DNA of 64,000 nucleotides from Lathyrus oleraceus (GCF_024323335.1 NC_066581.1:437546238-437610237), one strand, 5' to 3'. Counted from the stretch's first letter, positions 46,129-59,141 are shown. Program-made: numbers and translations. The notes: generated by a model not told the origin, from the sequence alone.

Positions 46129-46932
46129 TCAAGGAGAGATGTTGGCCAGCTTTCTTTCAAACTCCTTCTTGCCAACATTATTCACGTCAGTAATAAAGTA
46201 CCCTTGGTCGACTTCAATATTTTCGGCCACCCCATCTTCTCTCCAAATCACCAGCCTTTGGTGTGCTGAAGATGGTACAACTCCGACGCCATGTAGCCAC
46301 TCTCTGCCAAATAGCAAGTTGTAACTCGGCTTAGCGTCTATCACCATGAATAGTGTCGGTCTGGTTACTGAACCCACCGTGATATTCACCATAATCACTC
46401 CCATGGTGTTTTTCGTCTTTCCTCCATAGTCCGATAAAACCACGTTTTTAGACCTGATGTCGGTATCATACTTGCCAATCTTCCTCAGAATATGGTGTGG
46501 CATGATGTTGACCGTGGCACCACAATCGACCAAAACTTTGTTGACAGTTACGCCTTCCACTTTTGCCCTTATCAACAGTGGTTTCAAATTATTTTTCATG
46601 TTCATCGTTGGTCTTTCGAACACTGCCTCTTGGCTTTCAGCAGACCCATCGTTCAGCACAAAATAGCATCTTGGCTGGTGCAAAGCCATTTCTTCAGCGT
46701 CAGCATCGTTTCCCGACTCTTCCACTTCAGTCACACATTTGTATTCTTGTGGTAGGATTGACACCATGTTGACCAAGATATCCAAACTTGCTTCAGACTC
46801 TGAATTGAAGTCATCAGTCACTTCATCAGAACATTTTTCAGTTGGTCGACGGACATACTCTCTGATCCGTTCCTTCGCTGCTGTGTCGACCTTCACAACA
46901 ATTTTCTTCCCAGCATTCGCCTCGCTGGTCAT
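46129..46932 (-). pseudogene. Tat retropepsin (protease)
   Basis: The minus strand gives VNKVLVDCGATVNIMPHHIL with the D-[CST]-G catalytic motif, then GVIMVNITVGSVTRPTLFMV and NLLFGREWLHGVGVVPSS. A 267-codon open frame. It is separated from gag by two in-frame stops (about 46957 and 46945) and from RT by further breaks. Confidence 0.9.
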
Positions 46933-46956
46933 GCCTCTTGCAGCCTATCTTTCGAC

Positions 46957-49412
46957 CTATTTACGCCTCTGAAAACGTCTCCATTGAGTCCTCGACATGG
47001 GATTTTTCCCCAAATAGTTTTCAGATATATGAGTCCTTTTTTCAGACTTAAACTCACGCCTGTAGTTAATTGTTAAACCTCCTCTAGCAGCAACAACAAC
47101 ACCTTGTGGGGTGTCTTGTTTCTCCTGAGGCTTGATCCAAGTACCTCTAGGGGCACTTGCCGACGGTACAAAGCTTTTAGGCCTTGCTTGGTTATTTCCC
47201 ACAGCCTTTTTTGAGCCTCTTTCATTTTGGTAACCCCTGGTCGGCACATTCCTTTTGCTTTTACCTAGTTGCAGCTTCTGGAAATTCTCCGCCACTATTT
47301 TGTCGGTGACAGCACCACACCTCGGGCACAGGCACACTTGTGAACCCTTGTTCTTGCAGCGATACATAAAATCCACCAAGTCTTCATCAGCCCTTGGGTA
47401 AACTTCAGTTATATCGACATCTGGGCTTTCCCCAATTTGCTCTAGCATGTTGGCCTCATCATATTCAGTGATCTCGACCATGTTGATCTCGACTGGCTCC
47501 ACGAACAGGGCTTCCTCTTGGTGAAGAGGATCAGCGTCGATCTTCATTCTGCGGCCACCAAATTTCAGCCTGCCTTCTTGAATTGCTTTCTGAACCAAAT
47601 CCCTGAAAAGGTAACAATTAGAGGTATTATGACCAAGATAGTTATGATATTTACAAAACCCTCTTTTCTGTCTCTGTTCTAACTGTGGTATTTTAGTACC
47701 AGGAGGTACCACCATTTGCCCATCTTTGACCAATAAGTCAAAAAATTCCTCACATTTCGACACATCAAAAGTATTAGTTTTCGAAGGGAATTTTGGGTTG
47801 TGTTCGACAGGATTTTTCCCTTGTGCAGGCAGCAATGATCGACACTCATAGGCGGACCCTGGCTTTAGTTCAGCCACGTCGATTTCTATTTCGGTCGATA
47901 AAGCATAATCAGCCTCACGTATTGGGTCTGTCGCGTCGTATTCGACAAACGCTACCTTTTCTTTTTTAGACTTATTGTGCCTAACTTTTTCTAACCTTAG
48001 CCGTTCTAGATGTTGAACTCTATCAGCCGGTTGTGACATACTTTTCACAAAAGTTGGATCTATCTTCTTCCTAATAGAATAATCTAAACCTCCTGCGGCC
48101 ATTTGAACTAGTTCATGTTCTGGCACTTGCGTAAAACACCTAGCCTTTAAGGACCTAAAATGATTTAGATAATCATCGATGCTCTCAGCAAACCTTCTCT
48201 TGATACTAGACAATTCTGCCAAACTAATTTTGGAGTGTCCTTCGTAAAACTGTTCATGGAACTTCTTTTCTAATCTGGCCTACGAATCGATTGAACTTAG
48301 GGCCAAAGAAGTAAACCATGTGAAGGCAGCCTTAGTTAGAGAGGAGGGGAAATTTTTTACTCTCAGACATTCATTATGAGCTAGATCTCCTGGCTCTGTT
48401 AAGTGTCTGGCAACGTGCTCTATTGTCGATTCACCAGACTCTCCCCCAAATTTAGTGTACTTAGGCACTTTCACCCCCCTCGGCGCCTCGGCTTGGAGAA
48501 TAAACTCAGTTAACGGGGAGGCGTATAATGGCCTTTGCAACGTAGCACCAATGCCATTTCTATCCATAATCCTTTCGACAATATTTGTCAAATTATTTTC
48601 CACTTCCAAGTCCTCTTGTCGATGTTGATCGACAATTTGATCAGCATCCTGGTGTCGGTTAACCATTACCATCTGGTTACGTTCCACGACTCCTGACTCG
48701 ACGCCTTGATTTTGCAGGGGTCGAATGATTTGTCCTTCATGGACCGTCTACTCCTCCGCTTCCCCTATCTCCATCTACACAGGAACAGTCGGTCTAATCA
48801 TTGGCATCATCTGTCGAGCCGGTGCCCCCAGAAAATTGCACAAGCGTGTCAATTGGTTCGCCACTTGCCTATTTGTTTCAGCAGATTCTTGTATTAGTGG
48901 ATTAAAGATTGTGCCCATCTGGTTGGTCAACATGTTAACCAATTCATGGTTACTATCGTCCATTTGCTGTCTCAACACCGCTACTGAAGTGTTCGACAGC
49001 GGCATGGTTCTGTTCTGAGTATTATTCCTCATGTTTCCCCCTTGGCTGATCCTTGCAAGGGAGGATTTATATCTGAAAACTGTGTTGCACTGGATGTCGA
49101 CTAATATCCTGGCATTAAAGAATACGACATTCCATAAAGAGGATCTGTGGTGCCAAAGCGAGGCACACAAGGTCTGAACATCGTTATCGTTGATCCTGAA
49201 CCCCCCGATGGAGGCTGAGGAATTGATGTTCCAACCACACCCGTAGTTGACATGGTTAGGGTTGCACTTGTCATCAGTGGCAAAGTGGAAACCTGTGAGA
49301 TTACTGTTTCCGTAGTGGATAAAGTTCCTCGTGGTACTTCATCTGTGTTAGTTCCTGACATTTTCACTATATTTCGTGGCTTACTATACAGTTTGCCACT
49401 TCTAAGTTGCAA
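46957..49412 (-). pseudogene. Tat gag
   Basis: The N-terminal part starts MQLRSGKLYSKPRNIVKMSG (49412) and changes frame near 49080. Then come LRQQMDDSNHELVNMLTNQM, a stop at 48775, YTKFGGESGESTIEHVARHL and WFTSLALSSIDS with a TAG at about 48278, and a long open frame 48222-46957: LAELSSIKRRFAESIDDYLN, GGLDYSIRKKIDP, and a CKYHNYLGHNTSNC zinc knuckle (C-x2-H-type variant). Capsid core and knuckle place it as Ty3/gypsy gag. Confidence 0.9.
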
Positions 49413-49431
49413 TTTCGCAACTGCTCTAGCA

Positions 49432-49452
49432 CGGTCCCACTGGGAGTGCCAT
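49432..49452 (-). other. Tat primer binding site (candidate)
   Basis: Adjacent to the 5' LTR the minus strand reads TGGCACTCCCAGTGGGACC. It looks like a decayed tRNA complement of the TGGCGCCC type; the tRNA is not certain. Confidence 0.55.
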
Positions 49453-49454
49453 TT

Positions 49455-50416
49455 TGTTTACTGTGGAAATCAGTAAACAACCATTGGTCCTCCCTAGGCT
49501 TTAAAACAAAGGGTTACTTGCAGGATCGACCAGTTGATCCCAGGACATGTGCTAGTGCAAGTGAAGCTTGTCCAACTCGACAGAATGACTTTGCGAGGAA
49601 CGGTTCCTAACAAAGTGTCGAACAAGCGTAGGGTTTTTCCACACGAACGGTTTAGACAATGTTACAGCCTATAGGTGACTCGTGACCAGCGCTATAACAT
49701 TCAAAAGAGGTATATGACGAACACGCTTTTGGTAAACTCTATTATCGTAATAGAATTAGTGTCGACAGCGTAAACGACAACGTAAAATGATAACTCAAAA
49801 GTAAATGAAATTAAGATAAAATGTTCAACGGGAACAATTGAAAAGTAAGGAAGTTGCATTGAAATAAATATGGTGATTCACGTACATAGCACTCTCAAAA
49901 AACTCTTGCTTCCTCGCGCTGGGAATGGGAAGTTTTCTTAAGTGATTTTCAGTACAAAGTGAACACCTTGAGCCCCTTGTGGGACATTCTATTTATACTA
50001 AACTAGAGGAACTGCTCATAAGCTAAAACTGCTAGAAACTAGCAGAGGTTATGTCACACAATCTGCACAACCGTTGCCCCATGGCTTGCTAACTGCTCCA
50101 CCTTCTGGTGCTCTTATTCTTTTTATAACTACTGGTTATTTTAAATTTCAAATTTCTCCCGCCCAGACGTTAGTGAGATGTTGTCTTATGCACATTTAGC
50201 TATAATTCTTTAAGTCCCAAACTTCACGTTGGTCGATAAAATGGCTTGTCGACCAGGCCAGCTTCTCTTGTCGGCATCATCCTTTGACTTGTGTTTTTCC
50301 TACCCTTGCTTGCCTCCAACACCTCTTCATCCTTTGATGGGGTATAACCCCCAAATTCACAGGACTCTGTCATTAACTATGCTTTCAGCATGCCTTAGAG
50401 ATTTTTCGTGGTAACA
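49455..50416 (-). repeat. Tat 5' LTR (right copy)
   Basis: 962 bp, TGTTTACTG...GGTAACA. The inverted pair of the other copy is decayed here (ggtcgataaaatggcttgtcgacc). Confidence 0.95.
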
Positions 50417-50421
50417 CCATT

Positions 50422-50462
50422 GTGCATTTTAATCATGATTTCCCTTTAGTGGCACCAAAACC
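50422..50462 (+). repeat. End of the split copia LTR and its primer site
   Basis: gtgcattttaatcatgatttccc continues the LTR interrupted at 29354. TGGCACCAAAACC (50450-50462) differs from TGGTATCAGAGCC by four transitions only, so it is read as a decayed tRNA-iMet primer site. Confidence 0.6.
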
Positions 50463-50630
50463 ACTTACGAAACCATGAGATGGGTAGTTGTTTGCTTTTT
50501 GTACCTTTAGTTTTAATTCGGCAAAACATAAAAAAATGAATTAAATAATATTATAGAAATAAAATATTGATATCATTGTGGATCATTGTGCTAGTAGGTA
50601 CAATTATCTACATTAGTCAGATGTTCCCGG
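50463..50630. other. Short internal remnant of the split copia element
   Basis: AT-rich, no frame or domain recognised. Confidence 0.3.
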
Positions 50631-52159
50631 TGGTTTTTATGACGATAATAATATATGTCAAACGACATGTTATGAAGTCTTCATCTTTGAAGAAGAAATA
50701 ATGATCAAGATGATTTATCAACATCAAGATGTTTTTAGGAGATCGAGGTATCAAATCCAAATCAATAAGGGTAACACCTAACGTGTTCGATGGAGTCCCG
50801 GATGATCTATGGTCAAGGAATCTCAAATGATGATATCTATTAAAGAAACTTTACCAAGCCTCGTCAGTTAGAATAATTCAAGTTCCAAATGAAGTGTTGA
50901 ATCAATGACGAATCAAGCAATGAACCTTGAAGCTTCAAAGATTGCGAAAGAGAGGAATTGTGTAAGCTCATGTGGTATGTGTCTGAGTGATCAGCGTATT
51001 ACAAAGATATAAGAGTAATTGTTAAATTACTACGGCAACTCGCATACATATATATATCTTACCAAAATACCAAAAACCTATAAAGGAACTATCAAGGGTG
51101 CATGTGAGATTGACCAAGAGTATTCCTAATCATTTAGGAAGCATGTGTACATTGCCTAATCCATTAAGGACTTAATCCAATCGATTAGAATAAGGAAAAA
51201 TAATTTTTAATCAATTAGAAGTACTCCTAATCAACCAAGACACATAACCGTTGTAGGGTTTCCTTTTTTAGATTAGGGTTGTCGTCATTTTGAAGCCTTT
51301 AATCGATTAACCTAAGTCTTAATTGATTAGATCATTTAAAGGCCGATAGGTGTTTTTTCCTTTTTGATCCAATTTTTTCTCCTATAAATTGGTGGTTTCT
51401 CCTTCTTTCAAAACACACCAGAAAACGTATTTTTGTCATACTTTCTCACTTTCTAGTCTCTACTTCATTTATCTATTTTTCTTCTTGGAATTGCCTTAGT
51501 GTTTTGAGAGTGAAAAATAAATGTGAGGCTTTTGTTGGTTTAGTGCTATGACAATATTATGTTTTACTCAAGAGATTTTATCTCTGTTGTAACATCTTAA
51601 AAAGAAGTTGTTGTTTGGTTCTGAGATAAACCAATTAAAAGCTCTTGTTTGGTTTATGAGATTGGCCAAATAAAATCTTTATTTGGTTCATGAGTTCATA
51701 TTGATGTAAAATCTCTATTTTTTTTTTGAAGATTAGCCTAATATAAAATATCAATTTGGTTCGAGGATTAGCTAGTGTAAAATCTCATGTTTGGTTGTAA
51801 GAAGATCAGTGGACTTAACCTATAAAAAAATCTCACATCTCATATAGTGGAAACTCTTAAAAAAGAAGTTCTTTAGGGCATGAGTAGGACATGTGGTTAG
51901 ATCAAACATGTATAAATCATCGATGCATTTTGCTCTTCCCTTAGCTCTTTACTTTTCATTTCTTTATTTATTTTCAGTGTATTTCCATCTCTTCGTCTCT
52001 TTGATTTCCATTCTTTTAATTATTCTATTGCCTATTTTCTATTTGATTTATAAAATTAAGTAAAAAAATTATAAATGAGGACTTTCATAATTGGGCATCA
52101 TTTTCTTACACATAATTCACCCCCCCCCCTCCCTTGTTCTCGGAATCATTTGTCCAACA
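50631..52159 (+). repeat. Second copia-like LTR
   Basis: The layout is like 28000-29354 (tgaagctt..., tgtctgagtgatca, then an acaaagatataag/attgtta section), but the two have diverged far. It contains AATCGATT-type palindromes (51178-51330), TATAAATT (51383-51390) and ends acacataattcaccccccccc...TTTGTCCAACA, a usual copia LTR end. It may be the 3' LTR of the same old element or another family; the start is approximate. Confidence 0.5.
51383..51390 (+). promoter_or_regulatory. TATA box of second copia-like LTR
   Basis: CCTATAAATT, about 50 bp after the last AATTGATT-type palindrome. Confidence 0.55.
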
Positions 52160-52938
52160 ATCGTGATTTGTAAAATTTTGATGTTCGATGTTAAATATTA
52201 TAGTGATATATTTGTAAAGACCCATGATAAGCCAGTATTGGGCCAAGCCTCATAAGGCTATAACCCCAAAACATGGTGTTTGGATATAACCCCCACAACG
52301 TTAGCTACCCGCATTGATGAGGAACATGGGGGATTACGTGTGCATAACTTATAATTGCATCTATATCAGGTCTTGGTCACGATTCCTTAAGTAGGAAGTC
52401 AACAGCTTCCTTAGTTAACGAAGAACGAATACTACATCCTAGGGATCCTCTAAATCCAGGTCCATAAGTCTCTAAAAATATCTCTTCCCTATCATGAGGA
52501 AAAACAACTCAGAGATACACACCAAATACCCCAAGGAAACATAGTTTCTCACCTCACATGAGTTGCCTCTCTCTACACCACAATCACCTCGAAAATCCTT
52601 AAAGCCTTTTGCCACTTCTACCAGCATAGGGGTACCATGCATCTATACTTTTTGACAAGTGAATTGCCACACCCCGTGAGGCTCCGGTAAAACTAACATG
52701 GGCCACACGTTCATTTATCATCATCGTGTTAACACTCACTGAGATCTTCATTCCTAGCCTTAACTATTCCCAATCATGGTTGCTAGAATATCACAATCCT
52801 CCACATGGGAGGATACTATAGGTAGAAGTGATCCCAACGCCATAACAGAGAACCCGAAGTTTATGGAGCCTCGTTAAACTGATTAACAAAATTGAACATT
52901 ATGTTCACAAGAGGCTCTAATTGATTTGAAACCAGCAG
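52160..52938. other. Unassigned
   Basis: No frame or domain recognised. Lies immediately upstream of an Athila gag and may be its leader. Confidence 0.3.
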
Positions 52939-54165
52939 GAGATGGTTGATAACGATAAACACCCGCTTAAAGAATTGGTGGTTCGCTCAACTGAGGATGC
53001 CCATTCGATCGATGTTCGTCCTACCATAGCAGCGAACAACTTTGAGTTGAAACCTTCTCTATTGTGCATGCTGCAGTTGAACCAGTTTTCTGGCTCCTCA
53101 ACGGAAGACCAAAATTTACATCTTTTGATCTTTGTCGAACACTGCAACACTCTGAAATGCAATGGAGTGGATCCTGATGTGATTCTACTAAGAGATATTT
53201 CTAGAATTGCCTTCAATCCCTTCCATCCAATTCTATAACAGCACGGAATGAACTTAAAAAAGATGTTTCTAGGCATATCCTTCCCACCGAGTAAGATTGT
53301 GTAACTTAGAAACCAAATCACCTGATTTAGGAAAAAAGGATGGGGAATCTCTCTTTGAAGCATGGGAGCGATTCAAGGAGATGACGTGCACGGACTCGAA
53401 AAATGGTTTATTGTCCACACTTTTTACAAAGATGTTTTATATACTACGAGAATGACTCAGGATGTTGTTGCAGAAGGAGCTCTTATGAATAAGCCTTTTG
53501 ATGAGTCATATGCTCTTATCGATGATATGGCCCAAAACTATTATCAATGGAGAAACAAGAGAGCTCTCGTAGTAAAGGCCCTTCAAAAAGGCGAGTTGTA
53601 TGAAGTTAGCGCCCTTGATCACATGAACGCAAATGTGGAAGCTTTGTATTAAAATATTGATAACTTAAGAATCACACATATTGCTACTGCAACCGATGTA
53701 ACTCCAAATTACGAATTTTGTGGAGTGTTTGAAAATATTGATGTTGCATGCCATTTAATGTCTGTAGCCGACCCCCCCCCCCCCCCCTAACCAGATGAAT
53801 TATGCCAATTAGGTAAATATGTACTCTAATATGTATAAACCTGGTAGGATAAACCATCTAAACATATCGTACAAGACCAGTAATCCCCAATTTGTTGTCA
53901 ATCCTATATCACCTGTTGCACCATCTGATTTCAAGGACAAAAGGGTGCCTATTTTGCTCCCCCAAAATCAAACCTCGAGACTCTAATGGAAAACTTTGTC
54001 ATAACCCAAACCTGGAAAAACAAGGATTTCAAAAACAAAAACCTACACATTAACAAAGTTTTGAGGCAACTCGCCTCTAAAGTCGACGTCATGGCTACTC
54101 ACAATAAAATGTTAGAAACCCAAATTTCTCAAGTAGCTCAACAACAAGCATCTACCTTTAGATTA
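52939..54165 (+). pseudogene. Athila-type gag fragment (Athila-3)
   Basis: The pieces in order are PTIAANNFELKPSLLCMLQL with NQFSGSSTEDQNLHLLIF; a frame change; FYKDVLYTTRMTQDVVAEGA and LMNKPFDESYALIDDMAQN with YYQW (53362-53652); and VLRQLASKVDVMATHNKML near 54060. These are successive segments of Athila gag. Several stops, a C run of about 17 (53770) and an abrupt end near 54165 mark it as dead. No LTR of its own was identified. Confidence 0.8.
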
Positions 54166-54169
54166 CGAA

Positions 54170-54765
54170 GATTTCAAAGAAAGATCATGTTTCTCTTCTT
54201 TACCTTTCTCTTTTTTTCGATTTTACTTCGCTATTGGCAAGTCGTTTCAATTCATTTTCATTCTCGGCTAACTTTCCAAACAATTTTGTAATATCCAAAG
54301 TATTAATATCATTAGATTCATTTATAGCAATAACCCTTGGTTTCCACTCCCTACACATATATTTCAATATTTTGTTAGTGCAATCTTTGTTTGAAAAAGG
54401 TTTTACCCAAGTTACTTAGTTTGTTAATTAAGTTGAGGAATCTAGTTTGCACGTAATCCACGGATTCTCCGGGTTTCATACAAATTAGTTAAAACTCCCT
54501 TATAAACATATTGATTTTAGAATCCTTGATGTCATTCATTCCTTCATATATAGTTTGGAGAGTGTCTCGCATAACATTAGCACTCGTATGATGTAAAATT
54601 GAGTAAAATACTTCGGCGCTTAAAGCGGACATAAGTATATTCCTCCCTTTCAAATCATATGAATCCTTTTCGGTTGTATCATATGTCCAGTCTTTTAGAT
54701 GTTTAACAACATCGTCATTCTTCTTAGGAATAAATGGTCTCTCGGTGACGACACACCATAGGTTT
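54170..54765 (-). pseudogene. Copia gag fragment (UBN2 type)
   Basis: The minus strand reads KKNDDVVKHLKDWTYDTTEK, then YDLKGRNILMSALSAEVF, MRDTLQTIYEGMNDIKDSK, a stop, MKPGESVDYVQTRFLNLINK and, in another frame, LFGKLAENENELKRL. This is the copia gag capsid core in order, with stops and a frame change. It abuts the oppositely oriented Athila gag with no LTR between them. Confidence 0.8.
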
Positions 54766-54929
54766 TTGTCAACTTATAGTAAGTGTACGTACATGTTTGC
54801 TTACCAATAAGTATAATTTTCTCTTTTGAAAACAGGTGCTCTTGTAACACCCTGTATAATATACATCTAAAAAATACATTATACGAGATATTAATTTGGT
54901 ATTGATATAACACAAGTGCCTAAAAGCAT

Positions 54930-55044
<115 letters not shown>

Positions 55045-56941
55045 CATAAGACAAAAATACAAAGTATGGCACAAGACATATAATAGTGCCTAAATTTAAA
55101 AAATAACTAAAATATATGTGCAATATCTTCATTTCATACAATCCGCAATGGAAGATCATGATAATTAGAATCCTTCGAAACATCAACAAACAACTTATCT
55201 TGCTTAACCTGCAAATAATACTTAAAAAACACCAATAATAGTGTGGATATATGATAATCTTAGTGAGTTTCCTTATCCTATTGGTCCACTCGGCTCTACA
55301 GGGTTTCCAGTCGATTCCTAACTTAAGTCTTCATCTTCCGTTACTTGTGTATCACTCACACAATGTAAGTAAGAGACTTAAGTATCTAAGGGATATTAGC
55401 AATGTATGGCAACATGTCACTTGAGTTCACATAATTCAATAAATCACTATTCGGATTCACAAAAACATCGATCTCCGACCGTACCTACGTATAGGGCAAG
55501 GCTCATTTCACACATGCTCGTATGATTCGACTTTCGTGTGGATATTGGATTCTTCATGGTATTCGAACCCACTTCAAGAATCATCACTCATATGGGACTC
55601 GAACCCACTTTAAGTATCTTTCACTGTACGGGACTCGAACTCATTTAGGTGTCCACCTCTCCCCCATGCTCCGCCATGGTTGGGACTCAAACCCAATTGA
55701 TGCACGAATCATTGGTACCACATCCCTATTTTCTACTTTATATAAGCACCTCAAAAGGGATTTACACAATTAAGGGAAAAGATCTGAATATGTGATTAGG
55801 TTCCACAACATCGTGATTTCTCTCATTAATCACTAGGTGATCACATTCACCAATTATCATGTTATGTCATCAAATACTAGGTAATCATATACATCCATTC
55901 ACATGTTCCATGCAAAACATATTGATTCATTAATCAAGTGAATACTTGTCCGCGATACACACCGAGGTACCTTTGCGTCCAAGCATCACCATATAACTCA
56001 ATTTCATAGTCTAAGTTACATTTCTAATTCATTCACCTAGTTATACTCCTAGGCTTCCTAACTTATCATCATAAAGTTTTATTCATATTATTACACAATT
56101 GACACAAACAACAATTCATAGTATAATACATAAGATATTCATGATAAGATTATATAATCACACAATTAAGTATTTGTCTATAACACACTTATCTCACGAA
56201 CGCACAATTATTATTACAAGTACATCAAACACAAACATATACACATAAAATATACATATTACTACACATCATAGCTTACACAAAGTATAAGTATCCACAT
56301 ATCTTACAACACATATGATGAAACATGGAATTTTTATCAATAATTTGGATTCACGTTAATGCACACTTAATATTTTCCAAATAACTATGTTTATGCTACA
56401 CCTATGATTATACAATTGTTACTTAGGTTTTCAAATATGTACATTGCACAATCATTACATTCAACACTATTTACTTGCATACATTGCTAACAACGCATCA
56501 TCATACCACACTACAACACTGGATACTCTTATTAAATGACAGTAGCACTATTTTGAGTTATAACACTCACTCACATCATAATACTCACATAACTACTTTT
56601 GTAGCATGACAATAGCACATTAAAATATAGCAATGCAAGTATTTTATATGCTCTAAAATGAACATCTCATTTGAATAAACACATATAATACATTTGACAA
56701 TTGCGTACTGTGTGCAAATCTGATAACGCGAAAATACATTGTATATTTGCCTTGATTTACACTAAAAAATCGTAACACTTTCATTTATATTCCAATTATT
56801 CCGCAAGTGTTCGAGTTATTTTTGTAGGTATTTCAATCCCCATCTTAAATGAGCAAAGTATAGAAAAGGAAGGAAAAGAAGAAGAAACAGAAGAGAAAGC
56901 AGTAGAAAAACAGAAAAACAGGGGACACAAAAATTGTGGAT

Positions 56942-57000
56942 GTGACGACCGTCACAAAGCATGTAACGACCGGCACGCCCAGCCCATCACGAACGTCAAG
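56942..57000. repeat. GTGACG/CGTCAC inverted repeats in solo LTR
   Basis: GTGACGACCGTCAC is perfect at 56942-56955; decayed copies follow at 56963-56976 (gtaacgaccggcac) and about 56986-56999. Confidence 0.8.
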
Positions 57001-57140
57001 CGGCCAAAATCAGCGTCGTGAAACAGTCAACAGAAGTGAGCCGACATGCCTAAATTCTCGTTGTACAACCACTTTCCCGTGGATTCCTCACTCAACCAAG
57101 TCATCCTTGTTTCTCTCAACTGCCATGACCTAATGGCGGA

Positions 57141-57148
57141 TATAAAAA
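57141..57148 (+). promoter_or_regulatory. TATA box of solo Athila LTR
   Basis: TATAAAAA, about 190 bp after the perfect inverted repeat. Confidence 0.6.
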
Positions 57149-59141
57149 GACAGAAGTTGGAAACCTACGGGGGACGCTTAATTTTTCTCTGCAATTTATT
57201 TTCTACAGCAATTCTGCTTTCTAGTATTATTTTTCTTCAGCAACATTGTTTCCTCTACCGCAATTTAGTTACCGTTCCGTTTAAAGTTTCCATTTTCCCT
57301 TTCCCTTTCCGTTTTTCATTTAGCCAGAGTAGTAGTTTCCTACATTGGGGAACTACTGCAATTTATTTAATTTAGTTTAAGCAATTATTTCGAAGAGGCA
57401 GCATCCTACCGACCTGTGGAGGACTGCTCAAGTACTTCAAGATTCGACGTATTCTATTAATCCAATTTCCAGGTTTTTATTCAATTGTTATTGATTTATT
57501 ACTATTGTAATCATGTCTATATTATTGTTGATCTGTTTATGTTTGCCTGTGGTTGCGTTGTTTAACATGTCTGGCTAAACTACCGGTATCGGTATGTAAC
57601 AATTTAATTAGACGGGATTTAATAATAATCGGTGAAAAACTTCTTGTCTCAAACAATCTTTTTGGTTGTGGTTTTTAATTTAAATTTAATTAACTTTGTC
57701 ACAAGAGTGAGAAGTTATTTAATACGATTTTTCCACGAGAATGGGAAATTAACTAAGGTGAGAACCGACAATCGCGAGAGCGTGAGGGTCGAATTGGATA
57801 GTAAAAACTAGGCATTGATTTTAAAAACAGCGAGAGCACTTTAAAAGCAATTAGAACTTATCTATTTTCAAAAAGTATTTTTAACTTCAAATGGGACAGC
57901 GAGAGCGTACATTCTGACTTAAAGGTATAGTTTGAATCAACAATCACGAGAGTGTGAGATAAAGCCTTTTAAATAAGTATTTTCTACTGAAAGATATTTG
58001 GTACTTAAATTATACACCGATGACTTATCGAATCCCTGACGATTAATACGTTGCATACTGATATCCTCCTATTAATATTTTCTTAAAACTCAACTTCCCT
58101 TAGACTTAATTTTCTTCAACCAAACTTCTAAAAATAATTCCCTTAGCTAAACATAGTAACGTCAGTAGCATTAGTTTGACCATCGGTCCCTGTGGGTTCG
58201 ATATCTTTTAAAACTAAAAAGACTGGACTGTGCACTTGAAGTCAAGTACCCGATAGACTATATTCTATATACAGTCACGAGACGTATCAAAATCCTATTA
58301 ATTATCACATCTTATTGACATGTGAAGCAAACACGTTAAATTAAAACATACATAACACATACTACAACCATCATATATTAATCAAGACACAACATTACAT
58401 TACATACAAATTGACGTATATATTGAGGATGTATAATAGACGTAATTCTAAGAACAATTAATATAGATAAATTATTAACTAAAATAAGTGATTATCAAAC
58501 ATATCATCAAGAACAAGACATATGTTCAACCATTTTTCTTCATCATTCGTACAACATGTAATCAAAGAAGACAACAAACATGGTTTCAAAATAACCCTAA
58601 CCTCCCAACTCATGATTTTTCCCCTAAGCTAAATTTATCTAGGAATTCACCTTAATAAATGAAAATGATGAAAAGATGATATGAATCGATAGTGATGATG
58701 AAGACTTACATGGCATTCTTCTTCTTCCTCTCTTCTCTTCTTTCTTTCCTCTTTTTCTTTCTTTCTCTCTCTTTGATTTTCTCTTCTTTCTTCTTATTCT
58801 TATCCACTTCTTCTTTCATACTTCTATGTTTCCTTTTCCTTTATAATACTAGTAGATAGAATTATAAGAAAATAAAATATATGGTGGGGAATGAGTGACG
58901 GAGAAAAGAGAGATAATATGTGGTTGAAATGAAAAGACAGTAAAGGAAAGCATCTTTAAAGATATTTTCTTACTACTAGAGAAATTGACCAATTATTAAT
59001 GTTACCAGAATATTCATTCTTGTACTAATTAATGAAGTTCATTTTATGTTAATAAGAATTGATCTCTTCTGAGTCCACTGATTACTCTATTTGTCTCAAA
59101 TAACAATATTCAGAGCACTTAAGAGTATATGGGATATTGCA

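Larger units (their letters stand above)
29355..50416 (-). mobile_element. Tat-lineage Ty3/gypsy element with antisense PMD gene; host of a nested SIRE element
   Basis: Two LTRs (29355-30322 and 49455-50416) begin TGTTTACTG and end GGTAACA on the plus strand. Flanks are CCACT (29350-29354) and CCATT (50417-50421), a 5-bp duplication with one change. Minus-strand order is gag, protease, RT, RNase H, a second RNase H and integrase. The second, archaeal-type RNase H and an extra antisense gene near the 3' end are marks of the Tat lineage. Length is 21,062 bp, or about 13.5 kb without the nested SIRE. In the first 190 aligned LTR bases I count 10 differences, 8 of them transitions. Confidence 0.9.
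56721..58289 (+). mobile_element. Athila-lineage solo LTR
   Basis: It runs TGATAACGCG...GACGTATCA with perfect AAATC on both sides (56716-56720 and 58290-58294). The text matches the usual Athila LTR pattern: fibre-like cgagagcg repeats and a ggtccctgtgggttcgatatc end. No internal region remains, so LTR-LTR recombination is inferred. A TATA box is at 57141-57148. Confidence 0.92.

Noticed and set aside
49252..49610. Plus-strand frames opposite Tat gag and LTR
   Set aside because: Shadows of the minus-strand gag start and LTR; no independent support.
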